Assembly: GCF_026184235.1 (NCBI RefSeq)
Contig: NZ_CP110806.1
Location: 1,736,001-1,800,000 of the forward strand
DNA: 64,000 nucleotides
Direction of reading: 5' to 3'
Source: Cellulomonas sp. S1-8
GTDB lineage: Bacteria > Actinomycetota > Actinomycetes > Actinomycetales > Cellulomonadaceae
Part shown: piece after piece, positions 26,110 to 36,293 of the stretch
Layout: every line of letters starts with the position of its first letter
Position numbering within the stretch: the first letter of the stretch is position 1
The notes under the pieces: model-generated
What the model saw: the letters and a program-made list of their open reading frames with translations, nothing else
The model's database searches: none
Told to the model about the DNA's origin: nothing
Program-made: the position numbers and the translations under genes

Positions 26110-27354
26110 TCAGCGGGTGGGCAACCAGGTCCGCACGGCTGCCACCAGAGCGGTGACGCCAATACTCAGCGTCGGCTCGATCACCGGTGCGTACCTCGGC
26201 GAGTGGTTGGACGGCACGGTCAGCAGCGCGGGGTCGGACATGTCGCCCGTCGTGAACAGGGCGGGATCTGCGCCGCCCAGCAGCCAGTACGACAGGGGGG
26301 CACCCGCGTTCGTGGCGATGACGCCGACGTCCTCGCTGCCCGCGCCCGCTCCGGGGTCGAACACCTTGCCCTCGCCGAGCCACTCCGTGAAGACGGAGAG
26401 GTTCCGCTGCAGGGCGTCGGCGTCGTTGACCACCACCGGGAACCGCTCGACCGGTGTGATCGTCGGCTCCTCCGGGGCGCCCGAGGCCGCCGCCTCGCTG
26501 CGGACGACGCGTTCGACGGCGGCGAGCACGCGGTTGCGCACGGCCTCGTCGTAGGTGCGGATGTTCAGGCCCAGGTCCGCGTGGTCGGGGATCACGTTGG
26601 CCGCGGTGCCGGCGTGGATCGATCCGACGGTGAGCACGACCTTCTGCTCAACCGGCACCTCGCGCGACACGATCGCCTGCAACCGCTGCACGGTCGCGGC
26701 GGCCATGACGACCGGGTCGACGGAGGCCTCCGGCCGGGAGCCGTGCGCGCCCCGGCCGACCAGACGGACGTGCAGGGTGTCGGACCCGGCGTAGGAGGCG
26801 CCCGGGTGCCCGGTGATGGTCCCGGCCGGCAGCGGGGCGACGTGCTGACCCAGGACGACGTCGGGACGGGGGAACCGGTCGAGCAGCCCGTCGTCGACGA
26901 GTGCCTGCGCACCCGCACCGAGCTCTTCGGCAGGCTGTCCGACGAGCACGAGCGTCCCGGACCAGCTCGCGCGGTCCTGCGCCAGGGCCTGCGCGGCGCC
27001 CAGGAGGCACGCGACGTGCACGTCGTGGCCGCAGGCGTGCGCCACGGGCACGGTCAGTCCGTCCGCGTCGGTCCCGGTGTCGGTGCTCGCGTAGTCGAGC
27101 CCCGTCTCCTCCTTCACGGGCAGCGCGTCCATGTCGGCCCGCAGCAGGGCGGTCGCGCCGGCCCCGTTGCGCAGGACCCCCACGACACCCGTGCCGCCGA
27201 CCCCGGTGGTCACGTCGTAGCCCAGGTCCGTCAGCCGCTGCGCGATGATCCCGGCTGTCCGGTGCTCCTGGAACCCGAGCTCCGGGTGCCGGTGCAGGTC
27301 CTGGTAGAGGGCCGCCAGCCCCGGATCCACTGCGATGTCGTCGTAGACAGCCAC
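26110..27354 (-). CDS. M20-family amidohydrolase (hippurate hydrolase / aminoacylase type)
   Basis: A 414-residue metal-dependent amidohydrolase of the M20D group that cleaves N-acyl amino acids or similar amides. Visible features are HRHPELGFQEHRTA near the N-terminus, LLRADMDALPVKE, the metal-binding AHACGHDVHVACLLGAA, GQPAEELGAGAQALVDDG, and a dimerisation part with RGAHGSRPEASVDP. The GTG at 27354 follows a G-rich ribosome site and gives the normal family length. It stands alone; the island lies to its left and a TipA-like regulator to its right. Substrate is not predictable. Confidence 0.9.
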   Translation of the reverse strand: MAVYDDIAVDPGLAALYQDLHRHPELGFQEHRTAGIIAQRLTDLGYDVTTGVGGTGVVGVLRNGAGATALLRADMDALPVKEETGLDYASTDTGTDADGLTVPVAHACGHDVHVACLLGAAQALAQDRASWSGTLVLVGQPAEELGAGAQALVDDGLLDRFPRPDVVLGQHVAPLPAGTITGHPGASYAGSDTLHVRLVGRGAHGSRPEASVDPVVMAAATVQRLQAIVSREVPVEQKVVLTVGSIHAGTAANVIPDHADLGLNIRTYDEAVRNRVLAAVERVVRSEAAASGAPEEPTITPVERFPVVVNDADALQRNLSVFTEWLGEGKVFDPGAGAGSEDVGVIATNAGAPLSYWLLGGADPALFTTGDMSDPALLTVPSNHSPRYAPVIEPTLSIGVTALVAAVRTWLPTR

Positions 27355-27455
27355 GGTCGTCCCCCGCCCCCGAGTGTGGCCGGCCCGACGGGTGGGCTGG
27401 GCCGACCGTCTTGTCAACTCAACCCGGGTCGGGACGGATGTCACCACGTCGACCT

Positions 27456-27490
27456 GGATCGCCCTCTCACCGGGGGTGAGAGGGCGATCC
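27456..27490 (-). terminator. Terminator of the MerR/TipA-like gene
   Basis: A perfect 16-base stem (GGATCGCCCTCTCACC at 27456-27471, complement at 27475-27490) with a GGG loop lies 39 bases beyond the stop of the minus-strand regulator gene. It is one of the strongest hairpins in the window. Confidence 0.85.
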
Positions 27491-27528
27491 GGCCCGGGGC
27501 AGCCGAGCGTCGACGGGGCGTGCGCCCG

Positions 27529-28287
27529 TCAGAGGTGGCGGGACGCGTACTCGTGGAGCGCGTCGCGGACGAACGTCGCGCCCGTCAGGTCCTCGCCGTA
27601 GTTCGCCGCGAACCGCGGGTCCGCGACGTACATGTCCGCCAGGCCCGTGACGTACTCCTTGGCCGGTCCGCCGTCGTGCCGTGGCGTGCCGGGGACCGAG
27701 CCCAGCCACTCGACGTGGCGCCGGGCCAGGTCCTGCGCCTCCGCCGAGGCCGGGTCCGTGCCGGCGGCCGCCGCCGTCGCCCAGTCACGGGCGAGGGTCG
27801 CGCTGCGCGCCTGCCACTCGCCCCGCTCGGTGTCGGACATGCCGCGCCACCACCGGTCGCCCGACGCGTACGCCTCGGCGCCCCAGCGCTCCTCCACCTC
27901 GTCCTTGTACTGCGTGTGGTCGAACCCGTCGAACATCTTCTCGGCCATGACCGAGCTCCCTTCCTGTCGTGCGGCGATCGTCCGGCGCACCGACGCGGCC
28001 TGCCGTGCGAGGCGGTCGAGCTCGCTCGCGAGCCAGCCGAGGTGTCGGCTCAGGGCCGCCACCTCGTCGGTCTCGCGGTCGAGCACGCGGCCGATGTCGG
28101 CCAGGCCGAGCCCGAGCTCGCGCAGCAGCAGGATCCGCTGGAGGCGCACGAGCGCGTCGTCGTCGTACCAGCGGTACCCGTTGTGCCCGACGCGGCTGGG
28201 GACGAGCAGCCCGATGCGGTCGTAGTGACGCAGCGTGCGGCTCGTCGTGCCGGTCAGGCGGGCGACCTCCTGGATCGACGCCTCCAT
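27529..28287 (-). CDS. MerR-family regulator with TipAS ligand-binding domain (TipA-like)
   Basis: A 252-residue activator. The N-terminal MerR helix-turn-helix and coiled coil (about 1-110: IQEVARLTGTTSRTLRHYDRIGLL, NGYRWYDDDALVRLQRILLLRELGL) is followed by a TipAS domain (about 118-252; MFDGFDHTQYKDEVEERWG, SGDRWWRGMSDTERGEW), which in TipA binds thiopeptide antibiotics. GAGGAG precedes the ATG at 28287. A MerR-style promoter with a 19-base spacer lies 40-70 bases upstream, so it is probably autoregulated. Which ligand it senses is unknown. Confidence 0.92.
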   Translation of the reverse strand: MEASIQEVARLTGTTSRTLRHYDRIGLLVPSRVGHNGYRWYDDDALVRLQRILLLRELGLGLADIGRVLDRETDEVAALSRHLGWLASELDRLARQAASVRRTIAARQEGSSVMAEKMFDGFDHTQYKDEVEERWGAEAYASGDRWWRGMSDTERGEWQARSATLARDWATAAAAGTDPASAEAQDLARRHVEWLGSVPGTPRHDGGPAKEYVTGLADMYVADPRFAANYGEDLTGATFVRDALHEYASRHL

Positions 28288-28324
28288 CGCTCCTCCTCGT
28301 GGTGCTCCGGTGTGGACCCGACTC

Positions 28325-28355
28325 ACGGTAGGAGTTGACGCTGCGTCAAGGTCAA
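28325..28355 (-). promoter_or_regulatory. MerR-type promoter with 19-bp spacer and palindromic operator
   Basis: On the minus strand TTGACC (28355-28350) and TACCGT (28330-28325) are exactly 19 bases apart, the suboptimal spacing that MerR activators correct by DNA twisting. The spacer contains the perfect palindrome TTGACGCAGCGTCAA (28349-28335). It drives the TipA-like gene and supports autoactivation. Confidence 0.8.
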
Positions 28356-29266
28356 GCGGTGCCGTCACGCGCCGGCGGCGTGCTCTGCAGCCACCCGGAG
28401 TCGTCGTTGACGTACGCGTAGTACAGGCCGATGAGCAGGCCACCGCCGATGAAGTTGCCGATCAGCGCGAACCCGATGTTGCCGGCCGCGAGGCCCAGGT
28501 CGATGCCCTCGCGCAGCCCCACCATGGTGAACAGCACGGTGTTGGCGACCGAGTGCTCCAGCCCGAGGAACGCGAACACGAACACGGCGACGATCATGAC
28601 GAGCGACTTGGTCAGGTCGTCCTTGATGAGCCCGTTGTATACCAGCAGCATCGCCAGGTTGATGCAGAAGTTGCACAGGACGGCGCGCACCAGCAGGTCC
28701 GCCCAGCCGGTCGGCCCGTCGGCGACGAACGCGAGCTTGTGCTCCACGGAGGCGACCATCTCGGCGAGGACCGCACCCTCGGCGAGCGTCGAGAAGCGCA
28801 CGAGCACCGCCACCAGCAGACCGCCGACGAGGTTGCCGAGATAGCACAGCCCGAGCAGGCGTACCGCCCGCCCCCACGAGGTGCGCCGGTGGTACGCCCC
28901 GATGGTGACGATCATCATGTTCGACGTCAGCAGCTCGGAGCGCGTGTAGTAGATGAACACGAGCGCCCAGCCGAACGTCAGCGCCCCGGCGATGCGCCCC
29001 AGCGGGCGCAGCGTCGTCCCGTCGACTGCCGCGATCTGGTCGAACGCCGCGATCACCGCGTAGTGCGCGCCGTACAGGACGCCGATGACGATGCCGGCCA
29101 TGGCGGCCCGCATGAGGTACCGGCGGGCGAGCACCCCCGACATTGCGGTCTTGGTGTCGAGCGCCTCGAGCACGGTGCTGATGAAGTGCTTGCCGGGGAA
29201 CAGCCCGGGCGGGGGCGCAGAGGGGGCAGGGGGAGGTGCGGGGTCCACGGCGCCAAGATCCCACAT
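28352..29266 (-). CDS. Formate/nitrite transporter family channel
   Basis: A 304-residue FNT-family (FocA/NirC) pentameric channel that moves small monovalent anions such as formate, nitrite or hydrosulfide across the membrane. A cytosolic N-tail of about 40 residues is followed by six helices. FNT signatures are AVLCNFCINLAMLLVYN and FVFAFLGLEHSVANTVLF, with the pore histidine in EHSVAN. The ATG at 29266 gives the usual length, but no ribosome site is seen. It is divergent from the phosphoribosyltransferase gene. Its 3' end abuts the MerR promoter. Confidence 0.9.
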   Translation of the reverse strand: MWDLGAVDPAPPPAPSAPPPGLFPGKHFISTVLEALDTKTAMSGVLARRYLMRAAMAGIVIGVLYGAHYAVIAAFDQIAAVDGTTLRPLGRIAGALTFGWALVFIYYTRSELLTSNMMIVTIGAYHRRTSWGRAVRLLGLCYLGNLVGGLLVAVLVRFSTLAEGAVLAEMVASVEHKLAFVADGPTGWADLLVRAVLCNFCINLAMLLVYNGLIKDDLTKSLVMIVAVFVFAFLGLEHSVANTVLFTMVGLREGIDLGLAAGNIGFALIGNFIGGGLLIGLYYAYVNDDSGWLQSTPPARDGTA

Positions 29267-29403
29267 CGCGACGTGGTCGGCGCGGGACCCACGTCGTCCG
29301 CCGACACCGCGCGACGTCGTCGCCTCTCCGGGCACGGCGGTCGACCCCTCACCCGGGACGAGTGGGCAACCTCCCCGCGACGCGCGCGGGGGACGATGGG
29401 CGC

Positions 29404-29916
29404 ATGACGACGACCGAGACAGCACCCGGCCAGGAGCTGCCGGAGGACCGCGAGGTCCTGGAGTGGGAGACGTTCGGCGCGGCCGTCCGCGAGATGGCGC
29501 AGGCCGTCGTGGACTCGGGGTTCGTGCCGGACGTGGTGGTGTCCGTGGCGCGCGGCGGGCTGCCCCCGGGCGGCGCGATCGCGTACGCGCTGGGCACCAA
29601 GGCGGTGGGGACGATGAACGTGGAGTTCTACACGGGCGTCGGCAGCACGCTGCCGGAGCCGCTGCTGCTGCCCCCGCTGCTGGACACCGCCGCGGTGCAG
29701 GGCCTGCGCGCCCTGGTCGTCGACGACGTCGCGGACTCGGGGGAGACGTTGGCGCTGGTCCAGCGGCTGCTGACCGAGCACTGCGCGCAGGTGCGCACCG
29801 CCGTGCTGTACGCCAAGCCGCGCTCGGTCGTCCACCCGGACTACGTGTGGCGCCGGACCGACCGGTGGATCACGTTCCCGTGGTCGGCGCTGCCGCCGGT
29901 CGAGGCGACGCGCTGA
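29404..29916 (+). CDS. Phosphoribosyltransferase-domain protein
   Basis: A 170-residue type I PRTase-fold protein with the PRPP-binding loop VVDDVADSGETLAL (about residues 106-119) and SVARGGLPPGGAIAYALG (about 47-64), resembling xanthine/hypoxanthine PRTase-like proteins of actinobacteria. The ATG at 29404 lies 7 bases after GACGAT, consistent with a leaderless transcript. Its 3' end overlaps the convergent HAD gene by 47 bases. Base specificity cannot be told. Confidence 0.85.
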   Translation: MTTTETAPGQELPEDREVLEWETFGAAVREMAQAVVDSGFVPDVVVSVARGGLPPGGAIAYALGTKAVGTMNVEFYTGVGSTLPEPLLLPPLLDTAAVQGLRALVVDDVADSGETLALVQRLLTEHCAQVRTAVLYAKPRSVVHPDYVWRRTDRWITFPWSALPPVEATR

Positions 29917-30586
29917 CCCCGGCGTCACCGCGCGGGGTGAGCGCGGCCAGGACCGCGGCGGCCAGCCCCTCGACGTGGGGCACGACGGTCGTCGCAACCG
30001 CGTCCTCGAGCTCGCGCTCCCGCGCGTAGCCCCAGGCGACGCCCACGCAGTCGACGCCGTGGGCGCGCGCGCCGTGCACGTCGTGCTCGCGGTCGCCGAC
30101 CATGACCACCGCACCGACCGGGGCCAGCGCCGCCAGCGCGGCCGCGACGACGGTCGCCTTGGACGACGGCACGTGGTCCAGCGGGGCACCGAACACGCCG
30201 TCGAGGTACGGGGCCAGGCCGAAGCGCTCGCAGATCGGCCCGGCGAACACCTCGGGCTTGCTCGTCGCGACCGCGAGCCGCACCCCGGCGTCGCGCAAGG
30301 TCGCGAGCTGCTCGGGGATGCCGGGGTAGACGCTGTTCTGCCACATGCCGGTCGTGCGGAAGTACGCGCGGTACGCCTCGACGGCCTCGGGGACGCGCGC
30401 CGCCGGGACGTCGAACAGCGCGAACGACTCGATCAGGGGTGGCCCGACGAACCGGCGAAGCGCGCTCGCGTCGGGCACGGGCAGGCCGAGCGCGGTGAAC
30501 GCGACGCGGGCGCTCGCGGCGATGCCCGGGTAGGAGTCGGTGAGGGTGCCGTCGAGGTCGAGCAGGGCCAGGGGTGGGGGAGTCAT
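29870..30586 (-). CDS. HAD-superfamily phosphatase (Gph/phosphoglycolate phosphatase-like), copy A
   Basis: A 238-residue HAD hydrolase: motif I LLDLDGTLTDS, motif II near VATSKPEV, motif III Lys in SSKATVV, motif IV MVGDREHDVHGARAHGVD. A cap domain (about 20-90; RRFVGPPLIESFALF) is present. It probably dephosphorylates phosphoglycolate or another small sugar phosphate. GGGAGG stands 9 bases before the ATG. It lies 59 bases downstream of a close paralogue, and its C-terminal tail runs over the end of the convergent phosphoribosyltransferase gene. Confidence 0.88.
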   Translation of the reverse strand: MTPPPLALLDLDGTLTDSYPGIAASARVAFTALGLPVPDASALRRFVGPPLIESFALFDVPAARVPEAVEAYRAYFRTTGMWQNSVYPGIPEQLATLRDAGVRLAVATSKPEVFAGPICERFGLAPYLDGVFGAPLDHVPSSKATVVAAALAALAPVGAVVMVGDREHDVHGARAHGVDCVGVAWGYARERELEDAVATTVVPHVEGLAAAVLAALTPRGDAGVSASPRPAAAPTTGT

Positions 30587-30645
30587 CGCCCCCATCCTCC
30601 CAGCCGTCGGCCAGTCGGCCTGCTGTGCCCACGGCTGCTCGCCCG

Positions 30646-31311
30646 TCAGAGCGTGATGCGGGCCAGCACCGCGGCCGGCACGTCGGCGGGCGACGCGAGC
30701 ACGTCGACGGCGCCGGCGGCACGCAGCTCGCCGTGGGCGCCGTAGCCCCACCCGGCACCGAGGCACGCGACCCCGTGCTCGGCGGCGCCGTGCACGTCGT
30801 GCTCGCGGTCGCCCAGCATGACGGCCGTGAACCCGTCGTCGCCGGTCGTCGCGCGGACCCACGCCAGCGCGCGCCCGACGATCTGCCCCTTGGACTCGGA
30901 CTCGTCGTCGGGCGCACCGACCAGGTGGTCCAGCAGGGGTGTCAGCCCGACCTCGGCGCAGATCGGTTCGGCCCACCGCGTGGGCTTCGCGGTCGCGACG
31001 ACGAGCAGCACGCCCGCGTCGCGCAGCGCGGCCAGCGCGGCCGGGATGCCGTCGAACACCCGGGTGTCCCAGACGCCGACGCGTCCGAAGTGCTCGCCGT
31101 ACACGCGGACCGCCTCGTCGACGCGGTCGGCCGGCACCCCGTGCTCCGGGAACGACCAGCTGATCGGCGGCCCGGCGAAGGACCGCATGGCGGCGGTTCC
31201 CGGCGCCCGCAGCCCGAGGTGCTCGTAGGCGTGGCGCACCGAGGACACCACGCCGGGCGCGGAGTCCATGAGGGTGCCGTCGAGGTCCAGCAGGGCGACG
31301 GGGCGGGTCAT
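30646..31311 (-). CDS. HAD-superfamily phosphatase (Gph-like), copy B
   Basis: A 221-residue paralogue of the neighbouring HAD protein with the same layout: LLDLDGTLMDS, the cap segment RSFAGPPISWSFPEHG, VATAKPTRWAEPIC, ESKGQIVG and VMLGDREHDVHGAAEHGV. CACGAT lies 7 bases before the ATG and there is no ribosome site, so the transcript is probably leaderless. The two genes look like an old tandem duplication and may share a promoter. Confidence 0.88.
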   Translation of the reverse strand: MTRPVALLDLDGTLMDSAPGVVSSVRHAYEHLGLRAPGTAAMRSFAGPPISWSFPEHGVPADRVDEAVRVYGEHFGRVGVWDTRVFDGIPAALAALRDAGVLLVVATAKPTRWAEPICAEVGLTPLLDHLVGAPDDESESKGQIVGRALAWVRATTGDDGFTAVMLGDREHDVHGAAEHGVACLGAGWGYGAHGELRAAGAVDVLASPADVPAAVLARITL

Positions 31312-31388
31312 GCGTCGATCGTGCCCCGGAGGCGGGGCGTGCGACGAATCGCGCGTGCCGCACGCCGGGCGCGTCGTTACACTGACGA

Positions 31389-31628
31389 GCACAGGCATCG
31401 ACCCGGCCATCACCGGTGAGCCTCCGGAAGAACGGGACGTGTCGTCGCACGACGCGGCGTCCTCAGTAGAACCGGACGGGGCAGGCCCGTCACAGCCGCA
31501 GGTGAGTGGTCGGGGACCCGTCCCCGGCAAGCGAGGTGGTACCGCGGTGAGCCCCGGCCGGTCCGGGTCCGTCGTCCTCGTGGCCGTACCGCGCCCGGAC
31601 CGGGTGCGCGAGACCAGGAGCACCGACC
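31389..31628 (+). promoter_or_regulatory. T-box riboswitch of ileS (isoleucine tRNA sensing)
   Basis: The leader carries the T-box core GAGGTGGTACCGCGG (31533-31547), whose TGGT pairs with the uncharged tRNA 3' end. An upstream stem I region holds a candidate isoleucine specifier ATC (31409-31411). A 10-base stem (31558-31567 with 31594-31603) follows, then the ribosome site AGGAG and the GTG at 31629. No terminator T-tract is seen, so control is likely at translation initiation, as in other actinobacterial ileS T-boxes. Confidence 0.88.
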
Positions 31629-34600
31629 GTGGCGTACCCGCTGCACCGCACGTCCGACGGCACCCCCGCGACCGTCCCCCCGAGCCCCGACCTGCCGACG
31701 CTCGAGCAGGACGTGCTGCGGTACTGGGAGGCGGACGACACGTTCCGCGCGTCGGTCGCGCTGCGGCCCACGGGTGAGGACGGCGCGAACGAGTACGTCT
31801 TCTACGACGGCCCGCCGTTCGCCAACGGCCTGCCGCACTACGGCCACCTGCTGACCGGGTACGCCAAGGACGTCGTGCCGCGGTACCAGACGATGCGCGG
31901 GCGCCACGTCGAGCGCCGCTTCGGCTGGGACACCCACGGCCTGCCGGCCGAGCTCGAGGCCGAGCGGGTCCTGGGCATCACGGACAAGGCGCAGATCGAC
32001 GAGATGGGCATCGCCGCGTTCAACGAGGCGTGCCGCCGCTCCGTGCTGACGTACACCAAGGACTGGCAGCAGTACGTCGAGCGGCAGGCCCGCTGGGTGG
32101 ACTTCGAGCACGACTACAAGACGCTCGACCCGTCGTTCATGGAGTCGGTCATCTGGGCGTTCAAGCAGCTGCACGACAAGGGCCTGGCGTACGAGGGCTA
32201 CCGCGTCCTGCCGTACTGCTGGCGCGACGAGACCCCGCTGTCGAACCACGAGCTGCGCATGGACGACGACGTGTACGCGTCGCGCCAGGACCCCGCGCTC
32301 ACCGTCGGCTTCCGCATGGACGGCGGCGAGCTGCTGCTGATCTGGACGACGACGCCGTGGACGCTGCCGTCGAACCTGGCGGTCGCGGTCGGTCCCGGCG
32401 TCGAGTACGTCGTCGTGGAGCCCGCCGAGGGTTCGCCGTTCGCCGGCGCGCACCCCGGCGAGCGCGTCGTGCTCGCGGCGGCCCGGCTGGGCGCGTACGC
32501 CCGTGAGCTGGGCGACGAGCCGACGGTCGTCGAGCGGCTCACCGGCGCGGACCTCGTCGGCCGGCGCTACACCCCGCCGTTCGACTACTTCGCGGGCCAG
32601 GAGAACGCGCACCAGGTGCTCGCGGCCGACTTCGTCACGACCGAGGACGGCACGGGTGTCGTGCACCTCGCGCCCGCGTTCGGCGAGGACGACATGGTGG
32701 CGTGCGACGCCGCCGGCATCGCGCCCGTTGTGCCCGTCGACTCCAAGGGTCGGTTCACCGAGCAGGTCGCGGACTACGCGGGCGTGCAGGTCTTCGAGGG
32801 CAACAAGCAGGTCATCGCCGACCTCAAGGCCGGCACCGGGCCGCTCGCCCGCGTGGCCGCCGGGCAGCGGGCGCTCGTCGTGCGGCACGAGACGTACGAG
32901 CACTCCTACCCGCACTGCTGGCGGTGCCGCACGCCCCTGATCTACAAGGCCGTGTCGTCGTGGTTCGTGCGCGTCACCGCGTTCAAGGACCGCATGGTCG
33001 AGCTCAACCAGGGCATCGAGTGGATCCCGGGCCACATCAAGGACGGCCAGTTCGGCCGCTGGCTCGAGAACGCGCGCGACTGGTCGATCAGCCGCAACCG
33101 GTACTGGGGCACCCCGATCCCCGTGTGGGTGAGCGACGACCCGACGTACCCGCGCGTCGACGTGTACGGCTCGTTCGCGGAGCTCGAGGCGGACTTCGGT
33201 CGCGTGCCCACCAACGAGGCCGGCGAGCCGGACCTGCACCGACCCTTCATCGACGACCTCACGCGCCCCAACCCTGACGACCCGACGGGCCGTTCCACCA
33301 TGCGGCGCATCCCCGACGTCCTGGACGTCTGGTTCGACTCCGGGTCGATGCCGTTCGCGCAGGTGCACTACCCGTTCGAGAACCGGCAGTGGTTCGAGCA
33401 CCACTACCCGGGCGACTTCATCGTCGAGTACATCGGCCAGACGCGCGGCTGGTTCTACACGCTGCACGTGCTGGCGACCGCGATCTTCGACCGCGCGGCG
33501 TTCCGCAACGTCATGTGCCACGGCATCGTCCTGGGCGACGACGGGCGCAAGGCCAGCAAGTCGCTGCGCAACTACCCGGACCCGGTCGAGATGTGGGACA
33601 AGTACGGCTCCGACTCCGTGCGCTGGTCGCTGATGTCGTCGACGATCCTGCGCGGCGGCAACCTCGTCGTGCACGAGGAGGGCATCCGCGACGGCGTGCG
33701 CCAGGTGCTGCTGCCGCTGTGGAGCACGTACTACTTCTTCACGCTGTACGCGGGCGCGGCCGACGAGGGACGCGGCTACACCGCCCAGCGCGTCACGGCC
33801 GAGCGCGCCGCGGGGCTGGCGCCGATGGACCGGTACGTGCTCGCGCGCACCGCGGACCTGACGGCGACGATGACGGCCTCCCTCGACGCGTACGACATCC
33901 CCGCCGCGTGCGAGGCCGTGCGCGAGCACCTGGACCTGCTGACCAACTGGTACGTCCGCACGCAGCGCGACCGCTTCTGGTCCGAGGACCCCGCCGCGTT
34001 CGACACCCTGTGGACGTCGCTCGAGGTGCTGACGCGTCTCATGGCGCCGCTGGCACCGCTCGTGACCGAGGAGGTGTGGCGCGGGCTGACGGGTGGCCGG
34101 TCGGTGCACCTGACCGACTGGCCGGAGCTCGGCTACCGCCGCGCGGACGACTACCTCGTCGGCTCCTTCACGCTCGTCGCCGCGATGGACGAGGTCCGTG
34201 CCGTGGTCTCCGCGGCGCTCGGCCTGCGCAAGGCGCACCAGGTGCGCGTGCGGCAGCCCCTGCGCCGGCTCACGGTGGCCGTCGCGGATCCCGGCGCGCT
34301 CGCGCCGTACACCGACCTGCTGGCGGCCGAGCTCAACGTCAAGCACGTCGACGTGGTCGAGGCGGACGCGGCGACGACCGAGCGGTTCGGCATCACGCAG
34401 CGGCTCGCCGTCAACGCGCGCGCCGCGGGTCCGCGCCTGGGCCGTGCCGTGCAGCAGGTCATCAAGGGCGCCCGCAGCGGCGCCTGGCGCGTCGACGGCG
34501 GCACGGTCGTGGTGACGACCGACGACGGCGACGTCACGCTCGAGGGCGCGGAGTACGAGCTCACGACGGTGGTCGGCGACGGCACGCAGGACGACGCGGC

Positions 34601-34895
34601 CGCGGCGGTCCTGCCGGGTGGCACCGTCGTCGTCCTCGACCTGACGCTCGACGACGCGCTGCGCGCCGAGGGCTACGCGCGCGACGTCGTGCGCGCCGTG
34701 CAGGACGCCCGCAAGGCGGCCGGGCTGCACGTCGCCGACCGCGTCGACCTCACGCTGGCCGTGCCGACGGCGCACGTGGCCGACGTGGAGACGCACCGCG
34801 CGTTCGTGGCCGCCGAGACGCTCGCCACGTCCGTGACGCTCGAGCCGACCGACGCGGCCGAGGTCGCCGTGACCGTCGTGCGGGCCGGCGCATGA
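31629..34895 (+). CDS. ileS: Isoleucyl-tRNA synthetase, class 2 (eukaryotic-like) type
   Basis: Charges tRNA-Ile. The 1088-residue protein has the class I motifs in the form HYGH ([23 protein letters not shown], about residues 58-80) and KASKS ([16 protein letters not shown]), the CP1 editing insert, and a long C-terminal anticodon-binding region without the zinc-finger cysteines of E. coli IleRS. HYGH and the long C-terminus are marks of the IleS2 branch, known for low mupirocin sensitivity. The GTG start is preceded by AGGAG within the T-box leader. The stop overlaps folC (ATGA). Confidence 0.95.
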   Translation: MAYPLHRTSDGTPATVPPSPDLPTLEQDVLRYWEADDTFRASVALRPTGEDGANEYVFYDGPPFANGLPHYGHLLTGYAKDVVPRYQTMRGRHVERRFGWDTHGLPAELEAERVLGITDKAQIDEMGIAAFNEACRRSVLTYTKDWQQYVERQARWVDFEHDYKTLDPSFMESVIWAFKQLHDKGLAYEGYRVLPYCWRDETPLSNHELRMDDDVYASRQDPALTVGFRMDGGELLLIWTTTPWTLPSNLAVAVGPGVEYVVVEPAEGSPFAGAHPGERVVLAAARLGAYARELGDEPTVVERLTGADLVGRRYTPPFDYFAGQENAHQVLAADFVTTEDGTGVVHLAPAFGEDDMVACDAAGIAPVVPVDSKGRFTEQVADYAGVQVFEGNKQVIADLKAGTGPLARVAAGQRALVVRHETYEHSYPHCWRCRTPLIYKAVSSWFVRVTAFKDRMVELNQGIEWIPGHIKDGQFGRWLENARDWSISRNRYWGTPIPVWVSDDPTYPRVDVYGSFAELEADFGRVPTNEAGEPDLHRPFIDDLTRPNPDDPTGRSTMRRIPDVLDVWFDSGSMPFAQVHYPFENRQWFEHHYPGDFIVEYIGQTRGWFYTLHVLATAIFDRAAFRNVMCHGIVLGDDGRKASKSLRNYPDPVEMWDKYGSDSVRWSLMSSTILRGGNLVVHEEGIRDGVRQVLLPLWSTYYFFTLYAGAADEGRGYTAQRVTAERAAGLAPMDRYVLARTADLTATMTASLDAYDIPAACEAVREHLDLLTNWYVRTQRDRFWSEDPAAFDTLWTSLEVLTRLMAPLAPLVTEEVWRGLTGGRSVHLTDWPELGYRRADDYLVGSFTLVAAMDEVRAVVSAALGLRKAHQVRVRQPLRRLTVAVADPGALAPYTDLLAAELNVKHVDVVEADAATTERFGITQRLAVNARAAGPRLGRAVQQVIKGARSGAWRVDGGTVVVTTDDGDVTLEGAEYELTTVVGDGTQDDAAAAVLPGGTVVVLDLTLDDALRAEGYARDVVRAVQDARKAAGLHVADRVDLTLAVPTAHVADVETHRAFVAAETLATSVTLEPTDAAEVAVTVVRAGA

Positions 34896-36277
34896 GCGCC
34901 GGACGCGGTGGCGCCGACCACCTGAAGGACGCCGCGGCCCAGGCCGCGCGGCAGGCCGCCGACGAGGTGTACCGGGGGATCCTCGAGCGCGCGCCGGAGC
35001 AGGAGATCGACCCGACGCTCGACCGTGTGCGCGCGGTCCTGGAGCTGCTGGGCGACCCGCAGCGGGCATTCCGGACCGTCCACCTGACCGGGACCAACGG
35101 CAAGACGTCGACCGCCCGCATGGTCGAGCGGCTGCTGCGGGAGCACGGGCTGCGCACGGGCAGGTTCACCAGCCCGCACCTGACGCGCGTCACCGAGCGC
35201 ATCAGCATCGACGGCGAGCCGATCAGCGACGAGCGCTTCGTCGAGGTGTGGCAGGACGTCGCGCCGTACGTGCACATGGTCGACCAGCAGCACCTGGAGG
35301 CCGGGGGCCAGCGGCTGTCGTTCTTCGAGGTGTTCACCGTCATGGCGTACGCGGCGTTCGCCGACGCGCCGGTCGAGGTCGCGGTCGTCGAGGTGGGTCT
35401 CGGCGGGCGCTGGGACGCGACGAACCTCGTCGACGCCGAGGTCGCCGTGATCACCCCGGTCGCGCTGGACCACGAGCGTTACCTGGGCAACACGCTCGTG
35501 GAGATCGCGTCGGAGAAGGCGGGCATCGTCAAGGACGGCGCGACCCTGGTGCTCGCGCAGCAGACGGACGACGTCGAGGGCGTCGTGCTGGCCGCGGCGG
35601 CCGAGCGCGGCGCGCGCGTCGTCCGCGAGGACGTCGACATCGCCGTGGTGGACCGTCAGGTGGCGGTCGGTGGGCAGCTCGTCGCGCTGCGGGGGCTGGG
35701 CGGCGTCTACACCGACGTCTTTCTGCCCCTGTACGGCGAGCACCAGGCCCACAACGCGCTGCTCGCCCTCGTCGCGACCGAGGCGCTGCTCACGGGTGGC
35801 GCGGCGCTCGACGGGTCGGTCGTGGAGGCGGCCTTCGGGGACGTGACGTCACCGGGGCGCCTCGAGGTCGTCCGGTCGAGCCCGACCGTCCTGGTCGACG
35901 GCGCGCACAACCCCGCGGGTGCCGAGGCGCTGGCCGACGCCGTCGCGGAGGCGTTCGACTTCACGCGCCTGGTGGGCGTCATCGGCGTCATGGCCGACAA
36001 GGACCCCGAGGGCATCCTCGCGGCGCTCGAGCCGCTGCTGGCCGAGGTGGTCGTGACGCAGGCGTCGTCGTCGCGCGCGTTCGACGCGGACGACCTGGCC
36101 GAGATCGCGATCGACGTGTTCGGCGAGGACCGGGTGCACGTCGCCGCGCGCCTGCCCGACGCCATCGACCTGGCCGTGCAGCGCGCGGAGAGCGAGGAGG
36201 AGCGTGGCGCCGGCGTGCTGGTCACGGGCTCGATCCTGCTCGTCGCGGAGGCGCGCATCCTGCTGGGTCGTCCCTGA
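34892..36277 (+). CDS. folC: Folylpolyglutamate synthase / dihydrofolate synthase
   Basis: Adds glutamate to dihydropteroate and folates (Mur-ligase family). The 461-residue protein has the P-loop [17 protein letters not shown] (about 64-80), [32 protein letters not shown] with the conserved lysine, and [13 protein letters not shown]. It starts inside the ileS stop, so it is co-translated with it. A perfect 13-base hairpin closes the operon. The usual downstream partners DUF4233 and ndk are 5 kb away. Confidence 0.94.
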   Translation: MSAGRGGADHLKDAAAQAARQAADEVYRGILERAPEQEIDPTLDRVRAVLELLGDPQRAFRTVHLTGTNGKTSTARMVERLLREHGLRTGRFTSPHLTRVTERISIDGEPISDERFVEVWQDVAPYVHMVDQQHLEAGGQRLSFFEVFTVMAYAAFADAPVEVAVVEVGLGGRWDATNLVDAEVAVITPVALDHERYLGNTLVEIASEKAGIVKDGATLVLAQQTDDVEGVVLAAAAERGARVVREDVDIAVVDRQVAVGGQLVALRGLGGVYTDVFLPLYGEHQAHNALLALVATEALLTGGAALDGSVVEAAFGDVTSPGRLEVVRSSPTVLVDGAHNPAGAEALADAVAEAFDFTRLVGVIGVMADKDPEGILAALEPLLAEVVVTQASSSRAFDADDLAEIAIDVFGEDRVHVAARLPDAIDLAVQRAESEEERGAGVLVTGSILLVAEARILLGRP

Positions 36278-36293
36278 CGGCCGGCCCGTGCGG

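Noticed and set aside
31410..35069. Minus-strand open frame of about 1219 codons antisense to ileS
   Set aside because: Shadow frame of ileS with low-complexity translation; ileS and its T-box account for the region.
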